This document shows, in pieces, positions 17,684-27,095 of a DNA stretch of 47,613 nucleotides. The notes beneath the pieces were generated by a model. That model worked only from the letters and a program-made list of their open reading frames with translations, was not told the DNA's origin and searched no databases. How positions within the stretch are numbered: the first letter of the stretch is position 1; every line of letters begins with the position of its first letter. The stretch is from NCBI GenBank assembly GCA_903917705.1, contig CAIXBQ010000129.1, positions 1 through 47,613 of the forward strand. The letters are read 5' to 3'. Position numbers and translations under genes: made by a program. The stretch is from an uncultured Verrucomicrobia subdivision 3 bacterium. GTDB lineage: Bacteria > Verrucomicrobiota > Verrucomicrobiia > Limisphaerales > UBA11358.

Positions 17684-17797
17684 CTCATAACGAGTGGTTG
17701 AGGGACTGGCCCGATGACACCACGGCAACCGATTGAACGTGGTTTCAATGACAGGTGCCAATTCCAGCCCAGGCATCATTGGCCCGGGAAAAATGAG
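17684..17797 (+). promoter_or_regulatory. SAM-I (S-box) riboswitch
   Basis: P1 is CTCAT (17684-17688) with ATGAG (17793-17797). The core reads GAGGGACTGGCCCGATGA, a CGGCAACC segment, a variable hairpin, then GGTGCCAATTCCAGC and GGCCCGGGAAAA, which matches the SAM-I consensus closely. It binds S-adenosylmethionine and turns off expression. A terminator follows at 17820-17852; the GAGAAG overlapping the 3' arm of P1 can pair with CTTCTC of the terminator, giving the usual antiterminator switch. Confidence 0.95.
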
Positions 17798-17819
17798 AAG
17801 AGATGCACAACTGTATTGT

Positions 17820-17852
17820 CGCCCCTTCTCCTTGTGAGGCGGGGTTTTTTTA
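17820..17852 (+). terminator. Riboswitch-controlled terminator
   Basis: CCCC with GGGG, plus an inner CTC/GAG stem, then seven T. Its 5' side (CTTCTC) is complementary to GAGAAG at 17795-17800. Confidence 0.8.
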
Positions 17853-17882
17853 TTGCCCTGATAAAAACAAAAGCTGTGTGGG

Positions 17883-17905
17883 TGACAGTCACAGACTGCC
17901 ACTGC
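17883..17905. repeat. Diverged copy of a palindromic repeat arm
   Basis: CAGTC-ACA-GACTG followed by CCACTGCA resembles the right arm of the repeat in ubiD (CGGTC-ACA-GACCG, CCGCTACA). The stem difference is compensated on both sides, so the hairpin is kept. Confidence 0.5.
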
Positions 17906-17921
17906 AAAAAAGATTTTATTT

Positions 17922-19178
17922 ATGAGTGAACATCAAGGTTTCATGAAGGCGCTCAAGTGCCGCGAGTGCGGACGCGAGTATCCGCTCACCGCCACGCACG
18001 TTTGCGAGTTCGACTTTGGTCCCCTCGAAGTCGCCTACGATTACGACCGCATCAAAAAGTCGCTGACCAGGGCGGCGATTGAATCGCGGCCGAAAACGAT
18101 GTGGCGTTACCGTGAACTGCTGCCCGTTGCCACCGAACCGACCGTTGGTAAACAAGCCGGCTACACGCCGCTCGTCAAGGCTGACCGGCTGGCGAAGCAA
18201 CTCGGGATCCGCGAATTGTGGGTCAAGAACGACGCTGTGAATTACCCCACCCTCTCGTTCAAAGACCGCGTGGTCAGCGTCGCCTTGAGCCGCGCCAAGG
18301 AGCTTGGTTTTCAAACCGTTGCGTGCGCGTCCACGGGAAATCTGGCGAATTCGGTCGCGGCGCAAGCCGCCAGCGCCGGATTGAAAGCCTACGTCTTTAT
18401 TCCGTCGGATTTGGAACATGGAAAAATCGTCAACTCCCTCATCTACGGAGCGAACGTCATTGCCATCAAGGGCCATTACGACGAGGTGAACCGGCTCTGC
18501 GCCGAGATTGCCGGCAAGTTCGGCTGGGCGTTTGTGAACGTGAACATGAGGCCGTATTACGCCGAAGGCTCAAAGAGCATGGCTTATGAAATCGCCGAGC
18601 AACTTGGCTGGCGCGCACCCGAACACACCATTGTCCCGATGGCGTCCGGTTCGCTGCTCACCAAGATTCACAAAGGCTATCAGGAGCTGGTGAAGGTCGG
18701 CCTCATCGCCGAGGCGCAGCCAAAAATTTATGGCGCGCAGGCCACGGGCTGTTCGCCGATTTCCGTCGCGCAGAAGGCTGGTCTCGATTTCTTCAAGCCG
18801 GTGAAACCCGATACGATTGCAAAATCGCTCGCCATCGGAACGCCCGCCGACGGCTTTTACGCCCTCAAAGTGATGCGCGAAACCAACGCCGCCGCCGATG
18901 ACGTGACGGACGACGAAATCCGCGACGCAATCAAGCTGCTCGCCGAGACGGAAGGCATTTTTGCCGAGACCGCCGGCGGCGTGACCGTGGGAGTGGCGAA
19001 GAAACTCATTGCATCCGGCAAAATACCGCGCGATTCTTCCGCTGTCATCTGTGTCACCGGCAACGGATTGAAGACGCTCGACGCCGTGCAAGGTCATTGC
19101 GGCAATGCGCGTGAAATTAAGCCGAGCCTGCGCGAGTTTGAAGCGCTGCTGGCACGGGAAGAAAAAGTTAACGCTTAA
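17922..19178 (+). CDS. Threonine synthase homologue in a SAM-regulated operon
   Basis: 418 residues. A PLP enzyme of the threonine synthase fold: zinc-ribbon-like Cys13, Cys16, His26 and Cys28 at the N-terminus, then the PLP lysine at about 114 in SFKDR, and the phosphate/cofactor loop ASTGNLAN. By family it converts O-phosphohomoserine to threonine. However, it sits directly under a SAM-I riboswitch and is followed by a MoaD/ThiS-like sulfur carrier and a NIL-domain protein. SAM control signals methionine rather than threonine supply, so I infer that it may use O-phosphohomoserine to make homocysteine with thiocarboxylated carrier as the sulfur donor. The threonine role is the alternative. 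Confidence 0.9.
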   Translation: MSEHQGFMKALKCRECGREYPLTATHVCEFDFGPLEVAYDYDRIKKSLTRAAIESRPKTMWRYRELLPVATEPTVGKQAGYTPLVKADRLAKQLGIRELWVKNDAVNYPTLSFKDRVVSVALSRAKELGFQTVACASTGNLANSVAAQAASAGLKAYVFIPSDLEHGKIVNSLIYGANVIAIKGHYDEVNRLCAEIAGKFGWAFVNVNMRPYYAEGSKSMAYEIAEQLGWRAPEHTIVPMASGSLLTKIHKGYQELVKVGLIAEAQPKIYGAQATGCSPISVAQKAGLDFFKPVKPDTIAKSLAIGTPADGFYALKVMRETNAAADDVTDDEIRDAIKLLAETEGIFAETAGGVTVGVAKKLIASGKIPRDSSAVICVTGNGLKTLDAVQGHCGNAREIKPSLREFEALLAREEKVNA

Positions 19179-19185
19179 AATATTT

Positions 19186-19461
19186 ATGCCAAAGAAAGTC
19201 CGCATTCCCACCCCGCTCCGCAAGTTGACCAACAACGAGGAAGTGGTCGAAATCAACGCCGCCACCATTGGCGAGGCCATTGTCGAATTGCAAACGCGTT
19301 TCCCCGGCATCCAGGAACGACTCGTGGATGAAAAGGGCGAAGTCCGCCGCTTCGTCAACGTCTATGTCAATGAGGAGGACATTCGCTTCCTCCAGAACCG
19401 CGAGACGCCGCTCAAAGACGGCGACGAAATCAGCATCATCCCCGCCATTGCGGGCGGCTAG
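19186..19461 (+). CDS. MoaD/ThiS-like sulfur carrier protein
   Basis: 91 residues from the ATG at 19186, 7 bases after the threonine-synthase stop. Ubiquitin-like beta-grasp pattern, with DGDEISIIPAIAGG at the end. The exposed Gly-Gly is the group that is adenylated and thiocarboxylated in this family. By context it would carry sulfide to the adjacent PLP enzyme. No E1-like activating enzyme or sulfurtransferase is in the window. It could instead serve molybdopterin or thiamine synthesis, but the operon argues against that. Confidence 0.9.
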   Translation: MPKKVRIPTPLRKLTNNEEVVEINAATIGEAIVELQTRFPGIQERLVDEKGEVRRFVNVYVNEEDIRFLQNRETPLKDGDEISIIPAIAGG

Positions 19462-19504
19462 AATTACCTGCGAATTTCAAATTGCGAACAGCGAATTAAA
19501 TAAT

Positions 19505-19792
19505 ATGACCACGCCCAAGAAAAAGGTATCCGTCATCAAACCGAATTCCCCGGTACAGCAGCGTTTGTGGCTGATGTATCCGCCCAAGCTCATCAAGAAA
19601 CCATTCATCTGGGAGGTCGGCCACAAGTTCAAGATCACCACCAACATCCGCCAAGCCAGCGTGACGGATGAGATAGGCATTGTCTGCCTCGAACTTGACG
19701 GAGCCCGCAGCGAAGTGGATCTGGCCATCAAATGGCTGGAGAAAAACGGGGTAAATGTCGAACCAGTGGAAATCGGCGTAATCGCCGGCTAA
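19505..19792 (+). CDS. NIL domain protein
   Basis: 95 residues. The C-terminal 70 residues match the NIL domain (ACT-like), known at the end of methionine ABC-transporter ATPases: LWLMYPPKLIKKPFIW, then TDEIGIVCLELDG and IKWLEKNGVNVEPVE. No membrane segment or ATPase is attached. It probably binds methionine or a related ligand, or helps sulfur transfer, as NIL-ferredoxin proteins are linked to homocysteine synthesis in archaea. Ends in a strong terminator. Confidence 0.9.
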   Translation: MTTPKKKVSVIKPNSPVQQRLWLMYPPKLIKKPFIWEVGHKFKITTNIRQASVTDEIGIVCLELDGARSEVDLAIKWLEKNGVNVEPVEIGVIAG

Positions 19793-19812
19793 GGTTGGTT
19801 TATTAAATTCTT

Positions 19813-19846
19813 AACCGGCGCGGATAATTCCGCGCCGGTTGTTTTT
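19813..19846 (+). terminator. Terminator of the riboswitch operon
   Basis: A perfect 11-bp stem (AACCGGCGCGG with CCGCGCCGGTT) and six-base loop, followed by GTTTTT. Confidence 0.93.
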
Positions 19847-19876
19847 ATTTCTAAAGCAATAAGATGTGCTAAAGTA

Positions 19877-19905
19877 TTGACATATAATTAAATTTGAAGT
19901 AGTAT
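19877..19905 (+). promoter_or_regulatory. Candidate sigma-70 promoter of the DUF2934 gene
   Basis: TTGACA, 17 bases, TAGTAT within an AT-rich stretch, about 95 bases upstream of the ATG. The -35 is perfect and the -10 fair. Confidence 0.55.
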
Positions 19906-20000
19906 ATTTAACCGAAGAGGAATTGCCTCAGATTTTGCAGCAGTTGAAAGCACCTTGCTGCGCCGGCACAAAGCCATACAAATAAAACTAGAAAGGAAAA

Positions 20001-20291
20001 ATGAAAACAGCCAAATCCAAAACATCCAAGCCGAAGAAAACCGCTAAACCCGCAGCCGTAGCCGTAGTCGCTCCGGTGCGCAAGGCGGCCGTCAAATTGC
20101 CCGCCGCCAAAGTCTCCACTGCCAAGACCCAGGCCCCGGCCGCGGCCCCGCGCCGCGAAATCACCAGCGACTGCATCGCGTCCCGCGCCTACTCGCTCTG
20201 GGAGCAGCAGGGACGCCCGCAGGGCCGGGACCTCGAATTCTGGCTGCAAGCCAAAACGCAGCTAGAGTCATCCCAGTCATTCGCAGCCTAG
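20001..20291 (+). CDS. Histone-tail-like DUF2934 protein
   Basis: 96 residues with a good Shine-Dalgarno (AAAGGA) before the ATG. The first 50 residues are a Lys/Ala/Pro-rich, histone H1-like tail (KPKKTAKPAAV and similar). The C-terminal 35 match DUF2934: ITSDCIASRAYSLWEQQGRP followed by REDLEFWLQA-like residues. Such proteins probably bind nucleic acid, but this is unproven. It has its own strong terminator. Confidence 0.85.
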   Translation: MKTAKSKTSKPKKTAKPAAVAVVAPVRKAAVKLPAAKVSTAKTQAPAAAPRREITSDCIASRAYSLWEQQGRPQGRDLEFWLQAKTQLESSQSFAA

Positions 20292-20305
20292 TTTGACTTT
20301 GCAAG

Positions 20306-20348
20306 CAAACAACGGCGCGGACCATTTTCTGCTCCGCGCCGTTGTTTG
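20306..20348. terminator. Bidirectional terminator
   Basis: A perfect 15-bp stem (CAAACAACGGCGCGG with its complement) and 13-base loop. It serves the DUF2934 gene on the plus strand and atpC on the minus strand. Confidence 0.9.
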
Positions 20349-20369
20349 ATTCAAGCCATTACCGCCAGC

Positions 20370-20780
20370 TCACTTCTTGTGCCGGCGCTTAACATGAAGC
20401 TGCGTGGTTGCGTGAACCAGCGCGGCATGAACAGTGGCGGACTCCTCGTCGCTCAGCTTTTGTGACAGACGCGCCTCGGCGCGCTGCATGGCTTCGGCCG
20501 CCATGGTTTCGTCAATGTCATCGGCCTTGATGGCCATGTCAGTGAGGACGTTCACGCGGGTGGCGGTGATTTGCACAAAGCCGTCGCCCACGGCGAGAAA
20601 AAGGTTCTGCCCGGACTGGCGCACGGTGACTTCCCCGGCGGTCAACTGGGTCATGACCGGCTCATGGCCGGGCATGATGCCCATTTCACCCTCGACGCCT
20701 GAGAGCGTAACCATGTCCACCTCACCGGAGAAAATCATTGCCTCCGGGGTGACGATTTCCAATTTTAGCGTTGCAGCCAT
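20370..20780 (-). CDS. atpC: ATP synthase epsilon subunit
   Basis: 136 residues, the small rotor subunit linking gamma to the c-ring and inhibiting hydrolysis. Visible are the N-terminal beta-domain (LEIVTPEAMIFSGEVDMV, GEMGIMPGHEP) and a C-terminal helical part (DEESATVHAALVHATTQL). Start ATG immediately follows the beta-gene stop with no gap, so translation is coupled. Last gene of the minus-strand operon. Confidence 0.95.
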   Translation of the reverse strand: MAATLKLEIVTPEAMIFSGEVDMVTLSGVEGEMGIMPGHEPVMTQLTAGEVTVRQSGQNLFLAVGDGFVQITATRVNVLTDMAIKADDIDETMAAEAMQRAEARLSQKLSDEESATVHAALVHATTQLHVKRRHKK

Positions 20781-22262
<1,482 letters not shown>

Positions 22263-23141
22263 TCAACCAACCGCCATTTGCGCGGTGGTGATTTCCAAAA
22301 GTTCCTTCGTGATGTTCGCCTGACGCAGCTTGTTGTATTCGAGCGTCAGGTCCTTGATGATCTGCTTGGCATTGTCCGTGGCATTCTTCATCGCCACCAT
22401 GCGCGCGCTCTGCTCGCTGGCCTTCGTTTCCAGCAAAATCTGGTGCATCTGAAAATTCAAACTGTGCGGCAGCAATTCGCCCAGGACCGTTTCTTCGTCC
22501 GGCTCGAAATCAAAAACGTCCGTGCTGCTGCCGGCGGGCAATTCCTGCGCCGGGGAATTGACCCCCGCCGTGGCGGCGGAAATTTTTCCAAGGGGCAAAA
22601 ACGGAACCAGCTGCGGCGACTGTGTCAGCGTGTTGATGAAGCGCGGGAACAAAATGTCCACCGCGTCCACTTCGCCCTTCAAAAACAACTGCTGCACAAA
22701 TTTTGAAATCGCGCGCGCCTCGGCAAAATCCGGGTTGTCCTTGTAGCTGAATTCCGCCGCGAGATTCCGCTTTGTGCGCCCGACGAATTGCGCCGCCTTT
22801 CTTCCCGCCGTGACGAATATGGTCGTGTGCTTGTCGAGCTTGGACGCTTCGCGGAAGAGATTGCTGTTCAAGCCGCCACAAAGCCCGCGATCCGTGCCGA
22901 CGAGGATCACCGCGCGTTTCGCCACCGGCCGCGACTGCATCAGCGGATGGTCAAAGCCAATCGTGCGCAAGGCCGCCTCGGCCATGATTTCGTTCAGCAA
23001 TTGCGCATAAGGCCGCCCGACGAGCGCCGCCGACTGCGCCTTGCGCATCTTGGCGGCGGCCACCATCTGCATCGCCTTGGTGATCTGGGCGGTGTTCTTG
23101 ACCGACTTGATACGTCGGCGTATGTCGCGCGTGCTGGCCAT
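22263..23141 (-). CDS. atpG: ATP synthase gamma subunit
   Basis: 292 residues from the ATG at 23141 (a TTG at 23147 is a poorer choice). The N-terminus STRDIRRRIKSVKNTAQITKAM and the C-terminus NKLRQANITKELLEIT are typical of the rotor shaft. The middle has an extra Pro/Ser/Asp stretch (about 195-225), which is longer than in the E. coli protein. Confidence 0.97.
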   Translation of the reverse strand: MASTRDIRRRIKSVKNTAQITKAMQMVAAAKMRKAQSAALVGRPYAQLLNEIMAEAALRTIGFDHPLMQSRPVAKRAVILVGTDRGLCGGLNSNLFREASKLDKHTTIFVTAGRKAAQFVGRTKRNLAAEFSYKDNPDFAEARAISKFVQQLFLKGEVDAVDILFPRFINTLTQSPQLVPFLPLGKISAATAGVNSPAQELPAGSSTDVFDFEPDEETVLGELLPHSLNFQMHQILLETKASEQSARMVAMKNATDNAKQIIKDLTLEYNKLRQANITKELLEITTAQMAVG

Positions 23142-23150
23142 GAACAATTA

Positions 23151-24683
23151 TCAGCGGTAGGTCTGCTTGAATTCCGTGACCGCGGTTTTCAGGTCCGCCG
23201 CGATGGCGTCGCTGATGGCTTTTTCATTGCGGATTTTCAGGAGCAAATCAGCCTTGCGCGTCGAGAAGAAATCCACCAGTTTGCCCTGGAAATCCTTCAC
23301 CTTTTCCACCGGCACATCGTCAAAGAAATTATTCTGCGCCGTCCACAAAACCAAGACCTGCACTTCAACCGGCAGCGGGTTGTATTGGTTTTGCTTGAAG
23401 ATTTCGATGATGCGCTTGCCGCGCTCGAGCAGCGCCTGCGTCTTCGCGTCGAGGTCGGAGCCGAACTGGGCAAACGCCGCGAGCTCACGGAACTGCGCCA
23501 AGTCGCCCTTGATGCGGCCGGCCACCTGCTTCATCGCCTTGATCTGCGCCGCGGAGCCGACGCGGCTCACGGACAAGCCGACGGACACAGCCGGACGAAC
23601 GCCTTGATAAAACAAATCCGTCTCCAAATAAATCTGGCCGTCCGTGATGGAAATCACATTCGTGGGAATGTAAGCCGAAACGTCGCCCGCCTGCGTCTCA
23701 ATGATCGGCAGCGCGGTGAGCGAGCCGTTGCCGTATTTTTCGCCAACGCGCGCGCTGCGTTCGAGCAGGCGGCTGTGGAGGTAAAACACATCGCCGGGAT
23801 ACGCTTCGCGGCCGGACGGGCGCTTCAAGATGAGCGAAACCTGGCGGTAGGCCACGGCATGCTTGGAGAGATCGTCGTAAATGATGAGCGCGTCCATGGC
23901 GTTGTCCATGAACCATTCGCCAACCGCCGCGCCGGCGAACGGCGCGAGATACTGGTTGGACGCGGAATCGGAAGCGGAGGCAACGACCACCACGGTGTAA
24001 GGCAGGGCGCCGGCTTCCTCGAGCACGCCGATGACGCGCGCGATGTTGGACTGCTTCTGGCCGATGGCGACGTAGATGTTGTAGATCGGGCGGAAATCCT
24101 TGTCGCCGGCGGCTTCGGCGGCCTTGTTGATGCGCGCCTGATTGATCATGGTGTCCACGCCGATCGTGGTCTTGCCGGTGCCACGGTCGCCGATGATGAG
24201 CTCGCGCTGGCCGCGGCCGATCGGAACCATCGCGTCAATCGCCATGATACCGGTCTGCACCGGCTGACTCACGGACCGGCGCTTGATGATGCCGGGGGCG
24301 ATTTTCTCGACCGGATAAAAAGCGGTTTCCTTGATCGGCCCCTTGCCGTCCACCGGCTGACCGAGCGTATTGACCACGCGGCCCAGCAGGCCTTTGCCAA
24401 CCGGAATCTGAAGCAGCTTGCCGGTGGTGCGGACTTCGGAGCCCTCCTTGATCTTGGTGTAATCGCCCAGGATGATCGCGCCGACCTCGGTTTCCTCCAG
24501 GTTGAGCGCAAGGCCGACGACGCCGTTGCCGAAGTCGAGCATCTCGTTGAGCATCGTGTCGGTCAGGCCTTCGATCTTGGCCACGCCGTCGCCGATTTCG
24601 CGGACGACGCCCACGTTCTGTTTTGCCGTCGCGGTCTTAGCGCCCGCGATCTGGGCTTCAATTTCCTGTAACAAATTACTCAT
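23151..24683 (-). CDS. atpA: ATP synthase alpha subunit
   Basis: 510 residues, the non-catalytic nucleotide-binding F1 subunit. P-loop GDRGTGKT at about residues 169-176, then [14 protein letters not shown] and the signature [18 protein letters not shown]-terminus [11 protein letters not shown]. The start ATG is 9 bases after the delta-gene stop, so an operon is clear. Confidence 0.98.
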   Translation of the reverse strand: MSNLLQEIEAQIAGAKTATAKQNVGVVREIGDGVAKIEGLTDTMLNEMLDFGNGVVGLALNLEETEVGAIILGDYTKIKEGSEVRTTGKLLQIPVGKGLLGRVVNTLGQPVDGKGPIKETAFYPVEKIAPGIIKRRSVSQPVQTGIMAIDAMVPIGRGQRELIIGDRGTGKTTIGVDTMINQARINKAAEAAGDKDFRPIYNIYVAIGQKQSNIARVIGVLEEAGALPYTVVVVASASDSASNQYLAPFAGAAVGEWFMDNAMDALIIYDDLSKHAVAYRQVSLILKRPSGREAYPGDVFYLHSRLLERSARVGEKYGNGSLTALPIIETQAGDVSAYIPTNVISITDGQIYLETDLFYQGVRPAVSVGLSVSRVGSAAQIKAMKQVAGRIKGDLAQFRELAAFAQFGSDLDAKTQALLERGKRIIEIFKQNQYNPLPVEVQVLVLWTAQNNFFDDVPVEKVKDFQGKLVDFFSTRKADLLLKIRNEKAISDAIAADLKTAVTEFKQTYR

Positions 24684-24692
24684 AGAATCCGG

Positions 24693-25085
24693 TTAAAAAC
24701 TTTGCTCTAATTTTTCCAAACGCGTTTTCACGCTGCCGTCGTAAAGGTCGCTGCCGACTTGAATCCGCAACCCGCCGATGAGCGCCGGGTTGGTCACATA
24801 ATTGATTTCCAGCCCGGTGCCATAGCGCTTTTCCAAACCCGCCTGAACCTCCGCCATCAACGCCGGCGAACTCTCGACCGCGTTCTCAACGGTCGCCGTG
24901 CGCCGGGCGGTCTCCAGTTTCACCAACCGGTGCAGCCGGGACAGAATCTCAATGTAACCACGGGGCTTGCCGGCCACGAGCATGCCCGCGGCCTGCCGGA
25001 CGCGACTTTCATCGAGCCGACCACTGACGAGGCAACTGCGAAACAGCTGCCGCGCTTCCCGCTGGGCTTGTTTGGAAATTTTCAT
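24693..25085 (-). CDS. atpH: ATP synthase delta subunit, shortened
   Basis: 130 residues, against 170-185 usually. The C-terminal half has the family pattern: NPALIGGLRIQVGSDLYDGS and a final LEKLEQSF. The N-terminal helical domain, which grips alpha at the top of F1, seems reduced to about 60 residues. I find no upstream in-frame extension without stops that would restore it, and the b-subunit stop lies just upstream. It is in the operon's normal position. Confidence 0.85.
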   Translation of the reverse strand: MKISKQAQREARQLFRSCLVSGRLDESRVRQAAGMLVAGKPRGYIEILSRLHRLVKLETARRTATVENAVESSPALMAEVQAGLEKRYGTGLEINYVTNPALIGGLRIQVGSDLYDGSVKTRLEKLEQSF

Positions 25086-25132
25086 TCCCGATTTATTGGC
25101 GCTGAAATTTCAAAGGGAGGATTTGAAACGCG

Positions 25133-25633
25133 TCAGGCGGACAGTTGCTTTTCCGTTTCCTGCGCCAGCCGGCGCTGGTCGTCAGCCGTCAGAATTTTGC
25201 CGGTGACGGTCGTGGTCGTCTGCACCACGAGCCGGCCGACTTCACGCTTCAACTCGGCCAGCATCCGGGCGTGGTCCTGGGCCGAGGCTTCCCGCGCCTT
25301 GGCAATGATCTGCTCGGCGGCGGCAATCGCCTTCTGCGTCTCGACTTCCCGCACGCGGTTGGCGGCCTCGCGCGCCTGCTCGATCATCTGATTGGCCACG
25401 TCGCCGGCCTGATTCAGAATCCGCTGGCGCTCCGCCTCGGTCCGGGCCAGTTCCGCCTTGATCTGGTCGGCGTTTTCCACGCTCTCGGCGATTTTCCTCT
25501 CGCGCGCATCGAGCATGGCGAACACCGGCTTGAAGGCATACCGCCTCAAGAAGAACAGCACGATGCCGAAGTTGACCAGCTGAGGAATCAGCTTGGTCCA
25601 CTGGATGCCCAGCGTTTGGAGCAGGTCGCCCAT
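25133..25633 (-). CDS. atpF: ATP synthase b subunit
   Basis: 166 residues, the peripheral stator stalk. A hydrophobic N-terminal anchor (LVNFGIVLFFLRRYAF) is followed by a long charged coiled-coil helix (KIAESVENADQIKAELARTEAE and on to RLAQETEKQL). Length and composition are typical. Confidence 0.95.
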   Translation of the reverse strand: MGDLLQTLGIQWTKLIPQLVNFGIVLFFLRRYAFKPVFAMLDARERKIAESVENADQIKAELARTEAERQRILNQAGDVANQMIEQAREAANRVREVETQKAIAAAEQIIAKAREASAQDHARMLAELKREVGRLVVQTTTTVTGKILTADDQRRLAQETEKQLSA

Positions 25634-25645
25634 AAATCAAAAAGA

Positions 25646-25870
25646 TTACTTGTTGGTCAGCACGAAGAAGACCAGCATCGCGAGACCTTCGGCCAACGCC
25701 ATCGCCAGAATGGCGGTGGTGAAAATTTTGCCGAAGGCGCCGGGATTGCGGCCGGTGGCGAGGGCCGCGCCGAAGCCGGCCAGGCCGATACCAATGGCGG
25801 CGCCACAACCAACCAGGCCCACGCCAATGTTGCCGTGCAAGGTTTGAACAACTACATCTGCTAGCATCAT
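25646..25870 (-). CDS. atpE: ATP synthase c subunit
   Basis: 74 residues in two membrane helices joined by the polar loop GRNP. The ion-binding carboxylate is Glu in the second helix (AMALAEGLAM). I see no Gln in helix 1 nor Ser/Thr next to the Glu, so a proton-type ring is more likely than a sodium-type. Start may be M1 or M2 (25870 or 25867). Confidence 0.95.
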   Translation of the reverse strand: MMLADVVVQTLHGNIGVGLVGCGAAIGIGLAGFGAALATGRNPGAFGKIFTTAILAMALAEGLAMLVFFVLTNK

Positions 25871-25944
25871 ATGTTTTTTATTTTTTAGTTTTCAGTTTCA
25901 TGCCGCCGTTCGCCGGAAGGTCTCCCGGCGGCAAAGTCAAAAAA

Positions 25945-26982
25945 TCAGTGGCCGGGTTCCGCCCCGTCCTCGTCCGAGTGCGAGCAGAACAGGCTGATGA
26001 ACACCAGGCTCAACAGCGTGAACACCAGCGCCTGCACCAGCGCGACCATGATTTCCAGGAAATAAAAGGGCAGCGCGGCGATCCCGAGCGGGGAGTTGGT
26101 GAGCATGATCGCCAGCACGCTTTCGCCGCCATAAATGTTGCCGTAAAGACGCATGGCCAGCGCCACCGGCCGCACGCAAATGGAAAGGATTTCCACGCAG
26201 CCGACAAACAGGAAGATCAGGGACAACGGGATCAGCACCCAACCCTTGAAACCACCTTTGACCCCGAAGATGTGCTTCACCAGCCCCCACGGGCCGTTGT
26301 ATTTCAACGCCCACCAGGTGCTCATGATAAAGAAGATGCCCGCCATGGCGACGGTCATGTTGGCATCCGCCGTCGGCGGACGGAACAGCGGGGCCTCCGC
26401 GTGCTGGATGGCGAAGGGCAGCACACTCTTGACCGGCTCGCCCCAGCCGATGCTGCCGACGCCGGGCAACAGCCCCATCAGGTTTGAGGCGGCGATAAAA
26501 ATGAAATATGTCGCCGCCAGCGGAAACACCCAGCGCGCCACTTTCGGCTCCAGCATGCCCCCGCACATGTCCCGCAGGCCGCCGATGAGCGCCTCCACGA
26601 AATTCTGCGTGCCGGACGGCACCTCCGTCATCTTGCGCGTGCCCAGCCGCACCACGATGATGATGAAAACCGCCACCACCCAGGTGTAGAGAATGGAATT
26701 GGTGACGGGGATGGAAGGAAACGACTTCGGCCATTGCTTCGCAAAGAGCGTCGGCACATGCTGCTCCTCCGGCGGCGCGTCCGCGGGCACCGGGCCAAAA
26801 AAGAGCAAGGCCGGAGCATACGCCGAAACCAGCGGCTTATCCGCTTCCGGCGAAGACGCGGCTGGCGCGGTGGCCACCGTTTCACCGACCGCCGGCGCAA
26901 CAACCGTTTCCGCGCGGGCGGAAAGGATCAGAGCGGCCGTAAAAACAGCCAAAATTAAAATGATTTTTCCAAAACGGTTCAC
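25945..26982 (-). CDS. atpB: ATP synthase a subunit with N-terminal extension
   Basis: 345 residues, starting at a GTG at 26982. The C-terminal two thirds form the membrane channel, with the essential Arg in AMRLYGNIYGGE. The first 100 residues are an extra periplasmic part, opened by a signal-like segment (IILILAVFTAALILSARA) and an Ala/Pro-rich stretch. Longer than the usual 240-290. First gene of the operon; no atpI is visible. Confidence 0.95.
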   Translation of the reverse strand: MNRFGKIILILAVFTAALILSARAETVVAPAVGETVATAPAASSPEADKPLVSAYAPALLFFGPVPADAPPEEQHVPTLFAKQWPKSFPSIPVTNSILYTWVVAVFIIIVVRLGTRKMTEVPSGTQNFVEALIGGLRDMCGGMLEPKVARWVFPLAATYFIFIAASNLMGLLPGVGSIGWGEPVKSVLPFAIQHAEAPLFRPPTADANMTVAMAGIFFIMSTWWALKYNGPWGLVKHIFGVKGGFKGWVLIPLSLIFLFVGCVEILSICVRPVALAMRLYGNIYGGESVLAIMLTNSPLGIAALPFYFLEIMVALVQALVFTLLSLVFISLFCSHSDEDGAEPGH

Positions 26983-27095
26983 AAATTACGATTCCTGACG
27001 ACACGAATACCAATCGAAAAAACATCGTTGCCAGAGACGGTCAAAAATGCCGAAACGTGAAAATTTTCACAAGCCTTTTTTGCAAATAATTTACT

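Noticed and set aside
22788..24671. 627-codon plus-strand frame opposite atpA and atpG
   Set aside because: Antisense to two clear ATP synthase genes; composition typical of a shadow.
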